A stretch of 53,966 nt of DNA from positions 21,159-75,124 of the forward strand of contig NZ_BBPQ01000017.1 in NCBI RefSeq assembly GCF_000787855.1. Direction: 5' to 3'. Positions 24,206 through 36,346 of this stretch are shown here, piece by piece. The notes under the pieces were generated by a model, which did no database searches, had not been told where the DNA came from, and worked only from the letters and a program-made list of their open reading frames with translations. A program made the position numbers and the translations under genes. The stretch's first letter is position 1; every line of letters starts with the position of its first letter. Source of the DNA: Streptacidiphilus anmyonensis. Lineage in GTDB: Bacteria; Actinomycetota; Actinomycetes; Streptomycetales; Streptomycetaceae.

Positions 24206-24239
24206 CGTGCGGGCCGGCCCGGAAGGGCCGGCCCGCACG
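24206..24239. terminator. Bidirectional hairpin terminator
   Basis: A perfect 15-base stem CGTGCGGGCCGGCCC with its complement closes a GGAA tetraloop between the convergent methyltransferase and katG genes. It can serve both. Confidence 0.85.
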
Positions 24240-24257
24240 GTCGTTCAGCGGAGAGGA

Positions 24258-26498
<2,241 letters not shown>

Positions 26499-26529
26499 CT
26501 AGGGGAGTGAGACCGGATTCGACCCTACC

Positions 26530-26544
26530 TTAGACACTGTCTAA
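26530..26544. promoter_or_regulatory. 7-1-7 palindrome, probable Fur-family operator
   Basis: TTAGACACTGTCTAA is a perfect inverted repeat of 7-base arms about one central base. It sits between the divergent katG and fur genes, about 47 bases from the katG start and 56 from the fur start. The 7-1-7 layout is the standard form of Fur and PerR boxes. It is also the most A+T-rich spot of the interval, so it may overlap both promoters. Binding by the neighbouring Fur-family protein is inferred. Confidence 0.75.
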
Positions 26545-26599
26545 GTCAACAGGTGCACTAATCTCGAACATCGTCCGACCGGCTGCTACGCTCGCAGAC

Positions 26600-27073
26600 A
26601 TGAGCGACCTGCTGGCACGACTCAGAGCGCGCAGTTGGCGGCTCACCGCGCAGCGGCGCGTCGTCGCGCAGGTGCTGGACGGGGACCACGTCCACTTCAC
26701 CGCCGACGAGATCCACGCCCGCGCGGCCGCGCTGCTCCCCGAGATCAGCCGGGCCACGGTCTACAACACGCTGGGCGAGCTCGTCGCGCTCGGCGAGGTG
26801 GTCGAGGTCAGCACGGACGGCCGGGCCAAGCGCTACGACCCGAACGCCCACCACGCCCACCAGCACCTGGTCTGCGAGTCCTGCGGCACGATCCGCGACG
26901 TCCATCCCCTGGGCGACCCGCTGGCCGGCCTCCCCGCGGCCGAGCGCTACGGGTTCACCGTCTCCGGCGTCGCGGTCACCTACCGCGGCCTCTGCCCCGA
27001 CTGCGCGGCCGGGGCCGCGCCGCCCGCGCGCACCGGGTCCACCGGTACGGGGTCCACACGCACGGAAGCCTGA
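26600..27073 (+). CDS. Fur-family peroxide-responsive repressor candidate
   Basis: A 157-residue Fur-family regulator from ATG 26600. The winged helix is in residues 1-85 (SWRLTAQRRVVAQVL, SRATVYNTLGELVALGEVVE). The metal and dimerisation part has YDPNAHHAHQHLVCESCGTI with the His-rich regulatory site and first CxxC, and LCPDCAAGA as the second CxxC of the structural zinc site. Being divergent from katG with a palindrome between, it is most likely the FurA/CatR-type repressor of katG, sensing H2O2 by metal-catalysed oxidation; the sensing mode is inferred. A 16-base-stem terminator starts within its last codons. I have not given a symbol because FurA, CatR and PerR names differ between actinobacteria. 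Confidence 0.9.
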   Translation: MSDLLARLRARSWRLTAQRRVVAQVLDGDHVHFTADEIHARAAALLPEISRATVYNTLGELVALGEVVEVSTDGRAKRYDPNAHHAHQHLVCESCGTIRDVHPLGDPLAGLPAAERYGFTVSGVAVTYRGLCPDCAAGAAPPARTGSTGTGSTRTEA

Positions 27074-27109
27074 CCCGACCGGCGCGGTGCGCGGGTCGGA
27101 CCAGGCTTC
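27065..27109. terminator. Hairpin terminator after fur-family gene
   Basis: GAAGCCTGACCCGACC (27065-27080) pairs with 27094-27109 with two mismatches in 16, around a 13-base loop. The left arm includes the stop codon of the fur-family gene. It faces the convergent small gene at 27130. Confidence 0.65.
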
Positions 27110-27129
27110 GGGAGTCAGAGCAGCGAGCG

Positions 27130-27321
27130 TCAGGGCAGCAGACGCTCGACGGCGGCGGCGCCTTGCTCCTCCAGGGCCTTGCGGGCCTTCTCGATCAGTG
27201 CCGGGGTGGGTTCGCGACCGCTGGCGCGGACCAGGTCTTCCGGGTCGACCGGGTGTTCCGCTCCGGTGTGGAGCAACCGGTCCGGCGTGGGTCGCTCGTC
27301 GTCGCCCTCGGGCTGGGACAT
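27130..27321 (-). CDS. Conserved small hypothetical protein (63 aa)
   Basis: A 63-residue protein from ATG 27321, preceded by AGGAGG. Its C-terminal half, PTPALIEKARKALEEQGAAA followed by VERLLP, is a pattern common to a family of short Streptomyces hypothetical proteins that end in ALLP/KLLP-like residues. N-terminal half is acidic and polar (SQPEGDDERPTPDRLL). A single helix plus disordered arm is likely. No function is known to me. Confidence 0.75.
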   Translation of the reverse strand: MSQPEGDDERPTPDRLLHTGAEHPVDPEDLVRASGREPTPALIEKARKALEEQGAAAVERLLP

Positions 27322-27438
27322 CTGGAACCTCCTGCCCTGTATGAACAGACTTGCCTTTCCCTGCACTGTAGACCTCCGGCATCCCCACCGCACCGTGCAT
27401 CCGGCCCGCGCCGCACCGTCGCGGCCTACGCTGGAGCC

Positions 27439-27717
27439 ATGTGCCGATCGATCAAGACGCTCCGGGCCCCGGTCACACCCGACCCGCAGGAGGCCGACAT
27501 CCAGGCGGCCGCACTCCAGTACGTGCGCAAGGTCTCCGGCTTCCGCGCGCCCGCGGCCCACAACCGCGAGGCGTTCGACGCCGCGGTCGAGGCCGTCGCC
27601 GACGCGACGCGCGAACTGCTGGACTCCCTGGTCGTCCGGGGCGCGCACGCCCATGCGCACGCGCACGCCCATGACGGGGACGGCCACGAGCACGCGCCGG
27701 AGACGGTCCCCGCCTGA
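27439..27717 (+). CDS. DUF2277 family protein with His-rich tail
   Basis: A 92-residue protein. The first 70 residues match DUF2277: MCRSIKTLRAPVTPD, then IQAAALQYVRKVSGFRAPAA and a helix FDAAVEAVADATRELLDSL. The start at ATG 27439 is fixed by the conserved MCRSIK. The last 25 residues are HAHAHAHAHDGDGHEH-like and are not part of the family core; such a tail can bind Ni2+, Zn2+ or Cu2+. The function of DUF2277 is unknown. It converges on hemC with only 28 bases between. Confidence 0.85.
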   Translation: MCRSIKTLRAPVTPDPQEADIQAAALQYVRKVSGFRAPAAHNREAFDAAVEAVADATRELLDSLVVRGAHAHAHAHAHDGDGHEHAPETVPA

Positions 27718-27745
27718 CGCGTTCCCCGGCGGTCCCGGCGCGGGG

Positions 27746-28675
27746 TCAGTGCGGGATCTCGTCGATCATCTCCCGTGCGCCCTGGCGCAGCAGCGCCAGC
27801 GCGGTGGCCATGCCGAGCTCCTCCGGCGACAGCGCACCCGCCCACTCGTGTGCCTCGATGACGCGTTTGCCGTCCGGGGTGAAGACGCGTGCCCGCAGCG
27901 AGAGCCGTCCGTCCTCCTCGGCCCGCGCGTAGCCGGCGATGGGGGAGTTGCAGTGCCCCTGGAGTGCGTGCAGCATCATCCGCTCCGCCGCGGCCTCGCG
28001 CCACGTCGGCGCGTGGCTGAGCGCGGCGACCGCGTCGACCGTCGCGCTGTCGTCCGCGCGGCACTGGAGCGCCAGGACGCCCGCGCCGATCGGCGGACAC
28101 ATCGCGTCCGGCTCCAGGACCTCGGCGATGCGGTGCGCCTGCCCGATCCGCTCCAGGCCGGAGACGGCCAGCAGCAGGGCGTCGTACTCGCCCGCGTCGA
28201 GCTTGGCGAGGCGCGAGTTGGCGTTGCCGCGGATCGGCACGCACTCCAGCTCCGGGTACGCGGCGGCGAGTTGGGCGATCCGCCGGACCGAGCTGGTGCC
28301 GACCCTGGCGCCCGCGGGCAACTGGTCGAGCCGCAGGCCGAGCGGCTGGACGACGGCGTCGCGGATGTCGTCGCGCGGCAGGTAGGCGGCGACGGCGGTG
28401 CCCTCCGGCAGCGGACGGTCGCCGGGCATGTCCTTGAGGCAGTGCACGGCCAGGTCCGCCTCGCCCGCGAGCAGCGCGGCGTCCACCTCCTTGGTGAACG
28501 CCCCCTTCCCGCCGAGCGCGGACAGCGCGCCGAGCCACCGGTCCCCGGACGTGGTGACGGGCACGACCTCGGTCACGAGCCGCGGATGCCGCTCGGCCAG
28601 CAGTGATCGCACCCGCTCCACCTGCGCGAGAGCCATGGGGGAGGAGCGCGTCACGATCCGGATCAGCTGAGGCAT
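27746..28675 (-). CDS. hemC: Porphobilinogen deaminase (hydroxymethylbilane synthase)
   Basis: A 309-residue HemC that polymerises four porphobilinogens to hydroxymethylbilane in haem/sirohaem/cobalamin synthesis. ATG 28675 gives the standard N-terminus [15 protein letters not shown]. Family motifs are [38 protein letters not shown] and [11 protein letters not shown]. The dipyrromethane-carrying cysteine is Cys242 in [13 protein letters not shown], the same number as in E. coli. The protein is complete. Unlike the usual hemACD set, no other hem gene is near, so it is either a displaced gene or a second copy. Its neighbours are DUF2277 (convergent) and a broken gene upstream. Confidence 0.93.
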   Translation of the reverse strand: MPQLIRIVTRSSPMALAQVERVRSLLAERHPRLVTEVVPVTTSGDRWLGALSALGGKGAFTKEVDAALLAGEADLAVHCLKDMPGDRPLPEGTAVAAYLPRDDIRDAVVQPLGLRLDQLPAGARVGTSSVRRIAQLAAAYPELECVPIRGNANSRLAKLDAGEYDALLLAVSGLERIGQAHRIAEVLEPDAMCPPIGAGVLALQCRADDSATVDAVAALSHAPTWREAAAERMMLHALQGHCNSPIAGYARAEEDGRLSLRARVFTPDGKRVIEAHEWAGALSPEELGMATALALLRQGAREMIDEIPH

Positions 28676-28694
28676 GGCACGAGACGATACTCCG

Positions 28695-29036
28695 TCAGTT
28701 CCGGTTCTTCGGACGCCACCGGGCCGATCTGACCTGCCGCTCGGCCGCCGCATGCCACCATCGCGGCGGTGAGGGGCCCGTGACCTGCGATGTCGGCTGC
28801 TCGGGGTGAAGCCCGAGGGGACGCAGGGCGTCACCGCGCACGCACACCGAGAAGCAGCCGAACCAGTGCCCGTCCGCGCCCTTCCCGCACATCAGGTTGA
28901 TCCGGACGTCGTCCGGCTCGAACGGCATCCAGTCGATGCCGCGCTCACGCAGTCAAGCGGTGAGCGCCTCGACGGGGCGCGGGCTGCCCGGGAGGTTGTC
29001 ATAGCCGAGGAGGGTGATCCACTCGATGCCGGTCAC
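28695..29036 (-). pseudogene. Unknown gene interrupted by in-frame stop
   Basis: On the minus strand a protein-like frame runs from GTG 29036 through VTGIEWITLLGYDNLPGSPR, meets a TGA at 28955-28953, and continues in the same frame with LRERGIDWMPFEPDDVRINL and [20 protein letters not shown] to a stop at 28695. The junction reads EALTA-stop-LRERGIDW, where TGG (Trp) for TGA would restore one continuous chain, so a single G-to-A change is the simplest explanation. I do not recognise the family. The start is approximate, and no good RBS is seen. It could also be a sequencing error. Confidence 0.55.
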
Positions 29037-29076
29037 CAGGACATCATGCCGACCCCGGGCGCGCGGAGGCGAGCGG

Positions 29077-29439
29077 TTATCCGCGCTCCGTCAGGCCGGT
29101 GGCGCGGCCGTCGGCGTCCCAGGCGACCTCGAGGACACCGGTGACGGCGTCGCGGTTCAGCGGACCGAAGACGTGCGGAAAGAGCGTGCCGGCGGCGACA
29201 CCCGGCGGCGGGGCCGGGGCGGCGGCCTCGAAGACGCACTCGGCGGTCAGGCGCGACTCGTCGACGAGGAGCGCGAGCAGTGGCCTCGGGGCGTCCCGGT
29301 AGAAGGCGTCGACGACGGCGAGGGTCGTCGCGACGTCGGGCGAACAGTGGACGAAGCCCTCGTCCGCGAGGGAGGCCGGGGCGTAGGCGCTGTCGGGCGC
29401 GGCGTCCCAGTCGGCGAGGGGCACGACGTGGTAGATCAT
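29077..29439 (-). CDS. DUF952 family protein
   Basis: A 120-residue protein from ATG 29439. Family features are IYHVVPLADWDAAPDSAYAP, the EGFVHCSPD motif, LLALLVDESRLTAECVFEA and a final FPHVFGPLNRDAVTGVLEV. DUF952 proteins are small, single-domain proteins with an ADP-ribosyltransferase-like fold by prediction, but no confirmed activity. Start choice is fixed by the conserved IYHV beginning. It stands alone between a broken gene and a FAD monooxygenase. Confidence 0.85.
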   Translation of the reverse strand: MIYHVVPLADWDAAPDSAYAPASLADEGFVHCSPDVATTLAVVDAFYRDAPRPLLALLVDESRLTAECVFEAAAPAPPPGVAAGTLFPHVFGPLNRDAVTGVLEVAWDADGRATGLTERG

Positions 29440-29614
29440 GGGCCCATTCCAGCACGCGACGCGCACGCGGTCGCGCAGGGCGGGGGCCCGGGGGGTGGAG
29501 CCGCCGTGGGGTCGCCCCTCTGAACCGCGGTCGGCCGCCCACGGGTCGACGGCACCTTCCCCCCGTTTCGCTCGCCCGTCGGCTCCGGGCGACCCCTTCA
29601 CCCTGAGGCACTGA

Positions 29615-29638
29615 GGCTCTGTGGCTCTGCGGCTCTGC
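29615..29638. repeat. Three tandem 8-bp repeats near monooxygenase stop
   Basis: GGCTCTGT, GGCTCTGC and GGCTCTGC lie head to tail just downstream of the stop codon of the monooxygenase gene (at 29653-29655). They are short and non-coding, and look like slippage. Confidence 0.7.
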
Positions 29639-29652
29639 GGCCTAGCGCGGCC

Positions 29653-30927
29653 CTACGGCCGCAGCGGTCGGCCGCCGACGCCCGCGCCGCTGTTCTCATG
29701 CCACCACGCCTCGAAGGACCGCTGGTCCATGGACGCCCAGTCGGGGGTGCGCAGCACGTGGGCGCGGCCCAGGCTGCGGCCGAGCTCCAGGATCGCGCGG
29801 CCCACGGGGGCGCGTTCCGCGTCGTAGGCGGCGAGGGCCGCAGGGAGGGAGTCGTGCTCCAGGAGTGCGCGGCCGAGGACGGTCGCGTCCTGGAGCGCCT
29901 TGAGCGCGCCGCTGCCGGTGTGCGGGCGGGCGATGGCGGCGGCGTCGCCGAGCAGCGCCAGCCGTCCGTGGGCGTACCGGGGCGCGGCCGCGTCGTGGAT
30001 CGGCTGGAGGAGCCGGTCCTCCTCGGGCGTGCCCCGCACGAGGTCACGCCAGTACCCCGGGAAGTACCGTTCCACCAAGCGGTGCTGATGGTCGGTCAGT
30101 TCCCTCGTCAGCTCGGCCGAGGGGCTCGCCTCGGGATCGGCCAGCCGCTCGGCGAGGTGCGCGGGCGGGGTCGCGTAGAAGACCCAGTTGACCCGGACGC
30201 CGTCGTCGCTGCTGCCGCCGTCCCCGTCGCGGGCTGCCTCCCCGTCTGCCGCACCGTCCTCGCCGCTCGGGCTGCCGGGGATCCGGTAGGAGATCATGTG
30301 GCCGCCCGGGAAAGCCACCGTGGTGGCGGTGTCCTCGGGGAACGCCTCCGCGGGGCCGGGGAGTTGCGCAGCGGCGACGGTGCCGCGCCAGGCGAGGTAG
30401 CCGCCCCAGGCGGGCGCGGAGGAAGCCGCGGGGAGCATCGCGGCGCGGACCGTCGAACGGTGCCCGTCCGCGCCGACGACCAGGTCGAACCGCTCCTCGG
30501 TGCCGTCGGCGAGGACGACCGCCGCTCCGTCGGCGTCCGGGTGGACGGCGCGGACGGCGACGCCGCCGCGGTAGTCGACGTCGTCGGGCAGCCGCCGGCG
30601 CAGCTCCTGCCAGAGCGAGCCCCACCGGTAGGAGCGGAACGGGAAGGGCAGCGACGCGATCTCGCGTCCCGCCCGGCGCGCGCCGTCCCGGACCACCCAC
30701 GGACGTCGCGTGAGCGGGACCCACGGCATCCGGGCGTCCAGGTAGCCGGCCGCCTCGAGCTCGGCGTAGCGCTCGTTCTGGATCGCCAGGCCCACGCCCC
30801 GGTCCTGGAGCCGCCCGGACGCACGTTCCAGCACGACGACCTCGCCCGCTCCCGCCCGGTGCAGCGCCCGCGCCGCCGCGCAGCCCGCGATGCTCCCGCC
30901 GACGACCGCCACCCGTTCCCCGTGCAC
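29653..30927 (-). CDS. FAD-dependent monooxygenase
   Basis: A 424-residue group A flavin hydroxylase from GTG 30927. The N-terminal dinucleotide motif is VVGGSIAGCAAARALHRAG, the middle DG motif is DLVVGADGHRSTVRAAML, and the GD motif LLGDAAAIARPHTGSGALK binds the FAD ribityl. These three together define the PHBH-like hydroxylase fold. The segment about 225-245 (ADGEAARDGDGGSSDDGV) is an acidic low-complexity insert that is not part of the core. The substrate is unknown; there is no clustered pathway around it. Transcribed away from the small basic-protein gene at 31168. Confidence 0.87.
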   Translation of the reverse strand: MHGERVAVVGGSIAGCAAARALHRAGAGEVVVLERASGRLQDRGVGLAIQNERYAELEAAGYLDARMPWVPLTRRPWVVRDGARRAGREIASLPFPFRSYRWGSLWQELRRRLPDDVDYRGGVAVRAVHPDADGAAVVLADGTEERFDLVVGADGHRSTVRAAMLPAASSAPAWGGYLAWRGTVAAAQLPGPAEAFPEDTATTVAFPGGHMISYRIPGSPSGEDGAADGEAARDGDGGSSDDGVRVNWVFYATPPAHLAERLADPEASPSAELTRELTDHQHRLVERYFPGYWRDLVRGTPEEDRLLQPIHDAAAPRYAHGRLALLGDAAAIARPHTGSGALKALQDATVLGRALLEHDSLPAALAAYDAERAPVGRAILELGRSLGRAHVLRTPDWASMDQRSFEAWWHENSGAGVGGRPLRP

Positions 30928-31167
30928 ACGCCCCCCTCGATGTCCGCCGGTGGCCGCTCGTCCACGCCGAGCGTGCCGAGCAGGCCGAGTGTGAGCAAGC
31001 CGAGTATGGCGTGCCGGGGCGGCCGGCGACGGTCATCCGCGCATCGGGGCGTAACCGTGCCGACCTCACTAGACTTGGGCAGACACCGCTCCGGCTCCCG
31101 TCCGGACCGGGGCGGCGGCAGGCGCGAGCACCAAGCGCGCGGCACGCGCGCGGAGAGGAGAGCCGCG

Positions 31168-31452
31168 ATGGCCGCTCGTCAGTCCAAGAAGCTGCGCCGG
31201 AGCGCGGAGGACCTGCTGCGCAGGACCGGAATGACCGGCACGCAGTCGATGAACGACTGGATGCCCCAGCCCATGCAGCCCGGCATGACCGGACGTGTCG
31301 GCGCCGGGCCGATGGCCCCCGCCTTCGCCCACCACGCCGCCGGCGACCGCCGGACGCAGTGGTCCGGCTCCCGTATGGCCGCCGCGCACGACATCGTGCC
31401 CGGACACCGGCACCGCGGAGCGGAGCAGCATTCGGCCCTCAGCGGGAGGTGA
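31168..31452 (+). CDS. Small hypothetical protein (94 aa), Met/His/Arg-rich
   Basis: ATG 31168 has GAGAGGAGAG in ideal position, which is the main reason to call it. The product begins AARQSKKLRRSAEDLLRR, a basic helix, then is rich in Met, Gly and Pro (MQPGMTGRVGAGPMAP) with several His at the C-terminus. I do not recognise a family. It is followed by a large hairpin and another small basic gene in the same direction. Confidence 0.6.
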   Translation: MAARQSKKLRRSAEDLLRRTGMTGTQSMNDWMPQPMQPGMTGRVGAGPMAPAFAHHAAGDRRTQWSGSRMAAAHDIVPGHRHRGAEQHSALSGR

Positions 31453-31462
31453 GGCTCCAGGC

Positions 31463-31528
31463 AGCGCCGGTTCCACGGTCGTTGGTCACGTTCCGTGACC
31501 CTTCGAGATGCGATCGTGGACCGGCGCT
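31463..31528. terminator. Long nested hairpin between two small genes
   Basis: Outer arms 31463-31481 and 31511-31528 (starting AGCGCCGGT) are complementary except for one bulge and one mismatch. Inside them GGTCACG-TTC-CGTGACC (31484-31500) is a perfect 7-base stem with a 3-base loop. The whole is a 66-base structure 10 bases after the upstream stop. It may terminate the upstream gene, or act as a processed leader or regulatory element for the gene at 31605. Confidence 0.65.
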
Positions 31529-31604
31529 GTCAGGGTGAAGCCATGCGCCGGAGATTCCGCCCGGACCCGGGCACGGCGCCTCACCCCCTTCGGGAGAGAA
31601 CACC

Positions 31605-31805
31605 ATGACGAAGGTCAAGAACCAGCCCCGCAAGCAGAAGCAGTCGGCGGCTCCCACCCCGAGCCGCGCGCAGGCGCACGACAAGGCGATGCTCGCGGAC
31701 ATGAAGGCCGGTCAGCAGATGCCGGGCATGGAACCGATGGACGCCTCCGGCGACATGCCGATGCGCCACACGCGCAAGAAGGAGAAGCGCTTCGGCCACA
31801 ACTGA
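31605..31805 (+). CDS. Small basic protein (66 aa), Met-rich
   Basis: A 66-residue product from ATG 31605, with GGGAGAGAACACC upstream. It begins TKVKNQPRKQKQSAAPTPSR and ends MRHTRKKEKRFGHN; the middle is Met-rich (DMKAGQQMPGMEPMDASGDM). A short family of small Streptomyces proteins ending in RRFGHN or similar exists, and I think this is a member, but no role is known. It is probably disordered and could bind nucleic acid. Confidence 0.65.
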   Translation: MTKVKNQPRKQKQSAAPTPSRAQAHDKAMLADMKAGQQMPGMEPMDASGDMPMRHTRKKEKRFGHN

Positions 31806-31850
31806 CTTGTGGCGGCTCCGGGTTGACCCGGGGGCCGCGTAACCTGCCTG

Positions 31851-31882
31851 CCGGCCCGACCGCGTCCCCGCGGCCGGGCCGG
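31851..31882. terminator. Hairpin terminator after small basic gene
   Basis: CCGGCCCG (31851-31858) pairs with CGGGCCGG (31875-31882), with an inner CCGCG/CGCGG stem and a TCCC loop. It lies 45 bases after the upstream stop. Confidence 0.55.
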
Positions 31883-31925
31883 TTCGGTTCCCGTCGTTGT
31901 CGGTGGCGTGTGATGGGATGAGCGC

Positions 31926-32744
31926 ATGACCAAGGTTGCTGTCGAACTCGTCGAGAAGGCCCGTCACCTCCACTCACTCCACCAGCCGGGTCGCCCCCTG
32001 GTGCTGCCCAACGCGTGGGACGTCGCCTCCGCGCGCATCGTCGAGGCGGCGGGCGCGGCGGCGGTCGCCACCACCAGCGCCGGGATCGCCTGGTCGCTCG
32101 GCAGCGCCGACGGCGGTCGGCTGACCAGGGAGGCAGGCGTCGCCGCGGCCGCGCGCATCGTCGAGGCCGTCTCGATCCCGGTGACGGCCGACATCGAGCG
32201 CGGCTACGCCGAGGACCTGCCCGGCGTTGCCGAGACGATCCGGGCGATCGTCGAGGCCGGCGTGGTCGGCGTCAACATCGAGGATTCGCTCGGGCCGGTC
32301 GAGCAGGGCGCCGCGCGGATCGCCGCCGCGCGCGAGGCCGCGGACGCGCTGGGCGTACCGCTGTTCATCAACGCCCGCATCGACACGCACCGCCTCCCGG
32401 CGCAGGAGCGCGGCCGCCACCACGAGGAGACGGTCACCCGGGCGGCCGCGTACGCGGAGGCCGGGGCGAGCGGCGTCTTCGTCTTCGGCGCGCTGAGCGC
32501 GGAGGCGGTGGCCGCGCTGGCCAAGGAGATCACGCTGCCGCTGAACGTGACGGTCGCCGCGGACACCCTCCCGGTCCCGACCCTCGCGGCGGCGGGCGCG
32601 GCCCGCATCAGCGCGGGCGCGTCGATCGCGGAGGCGGCGTACGCCCTGACGGACAGGGCGGCGCGGGAGATCCTCTCGCAGGGGACGGCGGCCGCGACGA
32701 AGGCCGATCTGGGCTGGGTCGAGCTGAACGCGCTGCTCTCGTGA
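31926..32744 (+). CDS. Isocitrate lyase/PEP mutase family enzyme
   Basis: A 272-residue (beta/alpha)8 enzyme of the PEP mutase/isocitrate lyase superfamily. Landmarks are LVLPNAWDVASARIVEAAG, ATTSAGIAWSLGSADGG, IPVTADIERGYAEDLPG with the Asp/Glu metal ligands, and GVNIEDSLG, followed by FINARIDTHRL. These resemble 2-methylisocitrate-lyase-like or oxaloacetase/phosphonopyruvate hydrolase-type members rather than true PEP mutase. The usual family cysteine motif (KKCG) is absent from the residues I can see, so a lyase role is uncertain. The start is ATG 31926. It is a lone gene 137 bases before the Clp ATPase. Confidence 0.83.
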   Translation: MTKVAVELVEKARHLHSLHQPGRPLVLPNAWDVASARIVEAAGAAAVATTSAGIAWSLGSADGGRLTREAGVAAAARIVEAVSIPVTADIERGYAEDLPGVAETIRAIVEAGVVGVNIEDSLGPVEQGAARIAAAREAADALGVPLFINARIDTHRLPAQERGRHHEETVTRAAAYAEAGASGVFVFGALSAEAVAALAKEITLPLNVTVAADTLPVPTLAAAGAARISAGASIAEAAYALTDRAAREILSQGTAAATKADLGWVELNALLS

Positions 32745-32881
32745 TCACCTGAGGCTCCACCCGTCCAGAGCCCCGCGCCCCTGGATGGGTGCAACACGCC
32801 CGGCTGCGCGGGTGGACCCTGGGATTCGGGGGTTGAATGGGAGCCGTCATGCCGACTCGGGGGTGAGGAGGCAGTACTTCC

Positions 32882-35439
<2,558 letters not shown>

Positions 35440-35443
<4 letters not shown>

Positions 35444-36192
35444 ACCTGCCGGACCGGGTGACCGAGCCCCGCGAGGAGGCGCCGAAGGCGCGGGACCTCG
35501 CGGGGCTCGACGCTGCCGTGAGCCGCTGCTACGCCTGCCCGCGCCTGGTCGACTGGCGCGAGGAGGTGGGCCGGGTCCGGCGACGGTCCTTCGCCGCCGA
35601 CGACTACTGGGCCCGAGCCGTGCCGGGCTTCGGACCGGCCGACGCGTCACTGCTGCTGGTGGGCCTGGCTCCGGCCGCGCACGGCGGCAACCGCACCGGC
35701 CGCATGTTCACCGGCGACCGCTCGGGCGACGTCCTGGTGGCCGCCCTGCACGAGCTCGGCCTGGCCTCCCAGCCCACCTCCGTCAGCCGCGACGACGGAC
35801 TGCGCCTGCACGGTGTTCGATTCACCGCCCCCGTGCACTGCGCCCCGCCCGACAACCGGCCCACGACGGGCGAACGCGACACCTGCCGCCCCTGGCTGAT
35901 GCGCGAACTCGCCCTGCTCCGACCGACGGTGCGCGCGGTCGTCGCCCTCGGCGCCTTCGGCTGGCAGGCCGTTCTGCCGGTGCTGGACGCGTCCGGCTGG
36001 ATCGTGCCGCGCCCGCGTCCCGTGTTCGGCCACGGGGCCCGCGCCGTGCTCGAACCCGCGGGCGAAGGGCGGGCGTTGACGTTGTTCGGCTGCTACCACG
36101 TCAGCCAGCAGAACACCTTCACCGGCAGGCTCACCCCCGCCATGCTGCGCGAAGTCCTCGCCGCAGCGTGGGCGTCGGCGGGCGGCGGGTAG
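35440..36192 (+). CDS. Uracil-DNA glycosylase, UdgB-like (family 5)
   Basis: A 250-residue DNA-repair glycosylase that removes uracil from DNA. Its GTG start overlaps the Clp gene's stop by four bases. Fe-S cluster cysteines are visible: CYACPRLV near the N-terminus and, later, [17 protein letters not shown]. The catalytic motif 1 region is [20 protein letters not shown], the extended form of family 4/5 UDGs, and the C-terminal motif 2 is [15 protein letters not shown]. This Ala-for-acid motif 1 form (GLAPAAHG) marks family 5, which also acts on hypoxanthine. The coupling to a Clp ATPase is not one I know to have a functional meaning. Its stop lies inside a 15-base tandem repeat. Confidence 0.87.
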
Positions 36193-36219
36193 GAGGGCGG
36201 CGGGTCGGCGGGCGGCGGG
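36175..36219. repeat. 15-bp G-rich tandem repeat over UDG stop
   Basis: TCGGCGGGCGGCGGG at 36175-36189 and 36205-36219 flank a middle copy that reads TAGGAGGGCGGCGGG. The two changed positions of that copy create the TAG stop of the glycosylase gene. The array is G-rich with several GGG runs, so a G-quadruplex on the plus strand is possible. Confidence 0.8.
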
Positions 36220-36346
36220 TCGGCTGCCAACTCGGCCTGAGCACTGGCCCTCGATGCGCCGGGGGTGTGCGGCCCACGGCCGTTCACCCCGATACCCTCG
36301 ACCGGTGGCGCGCGCGGGGGCGTGCGCACGGAAGGGGAAGTCGCCG

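Noticed and set aside
28953-28955. In-frame TGA as a selenocysteine codon
   Set aside because: No SECIS-like hairpin or known selenoprotein family; a single TGG-to-TGA change is simpler.
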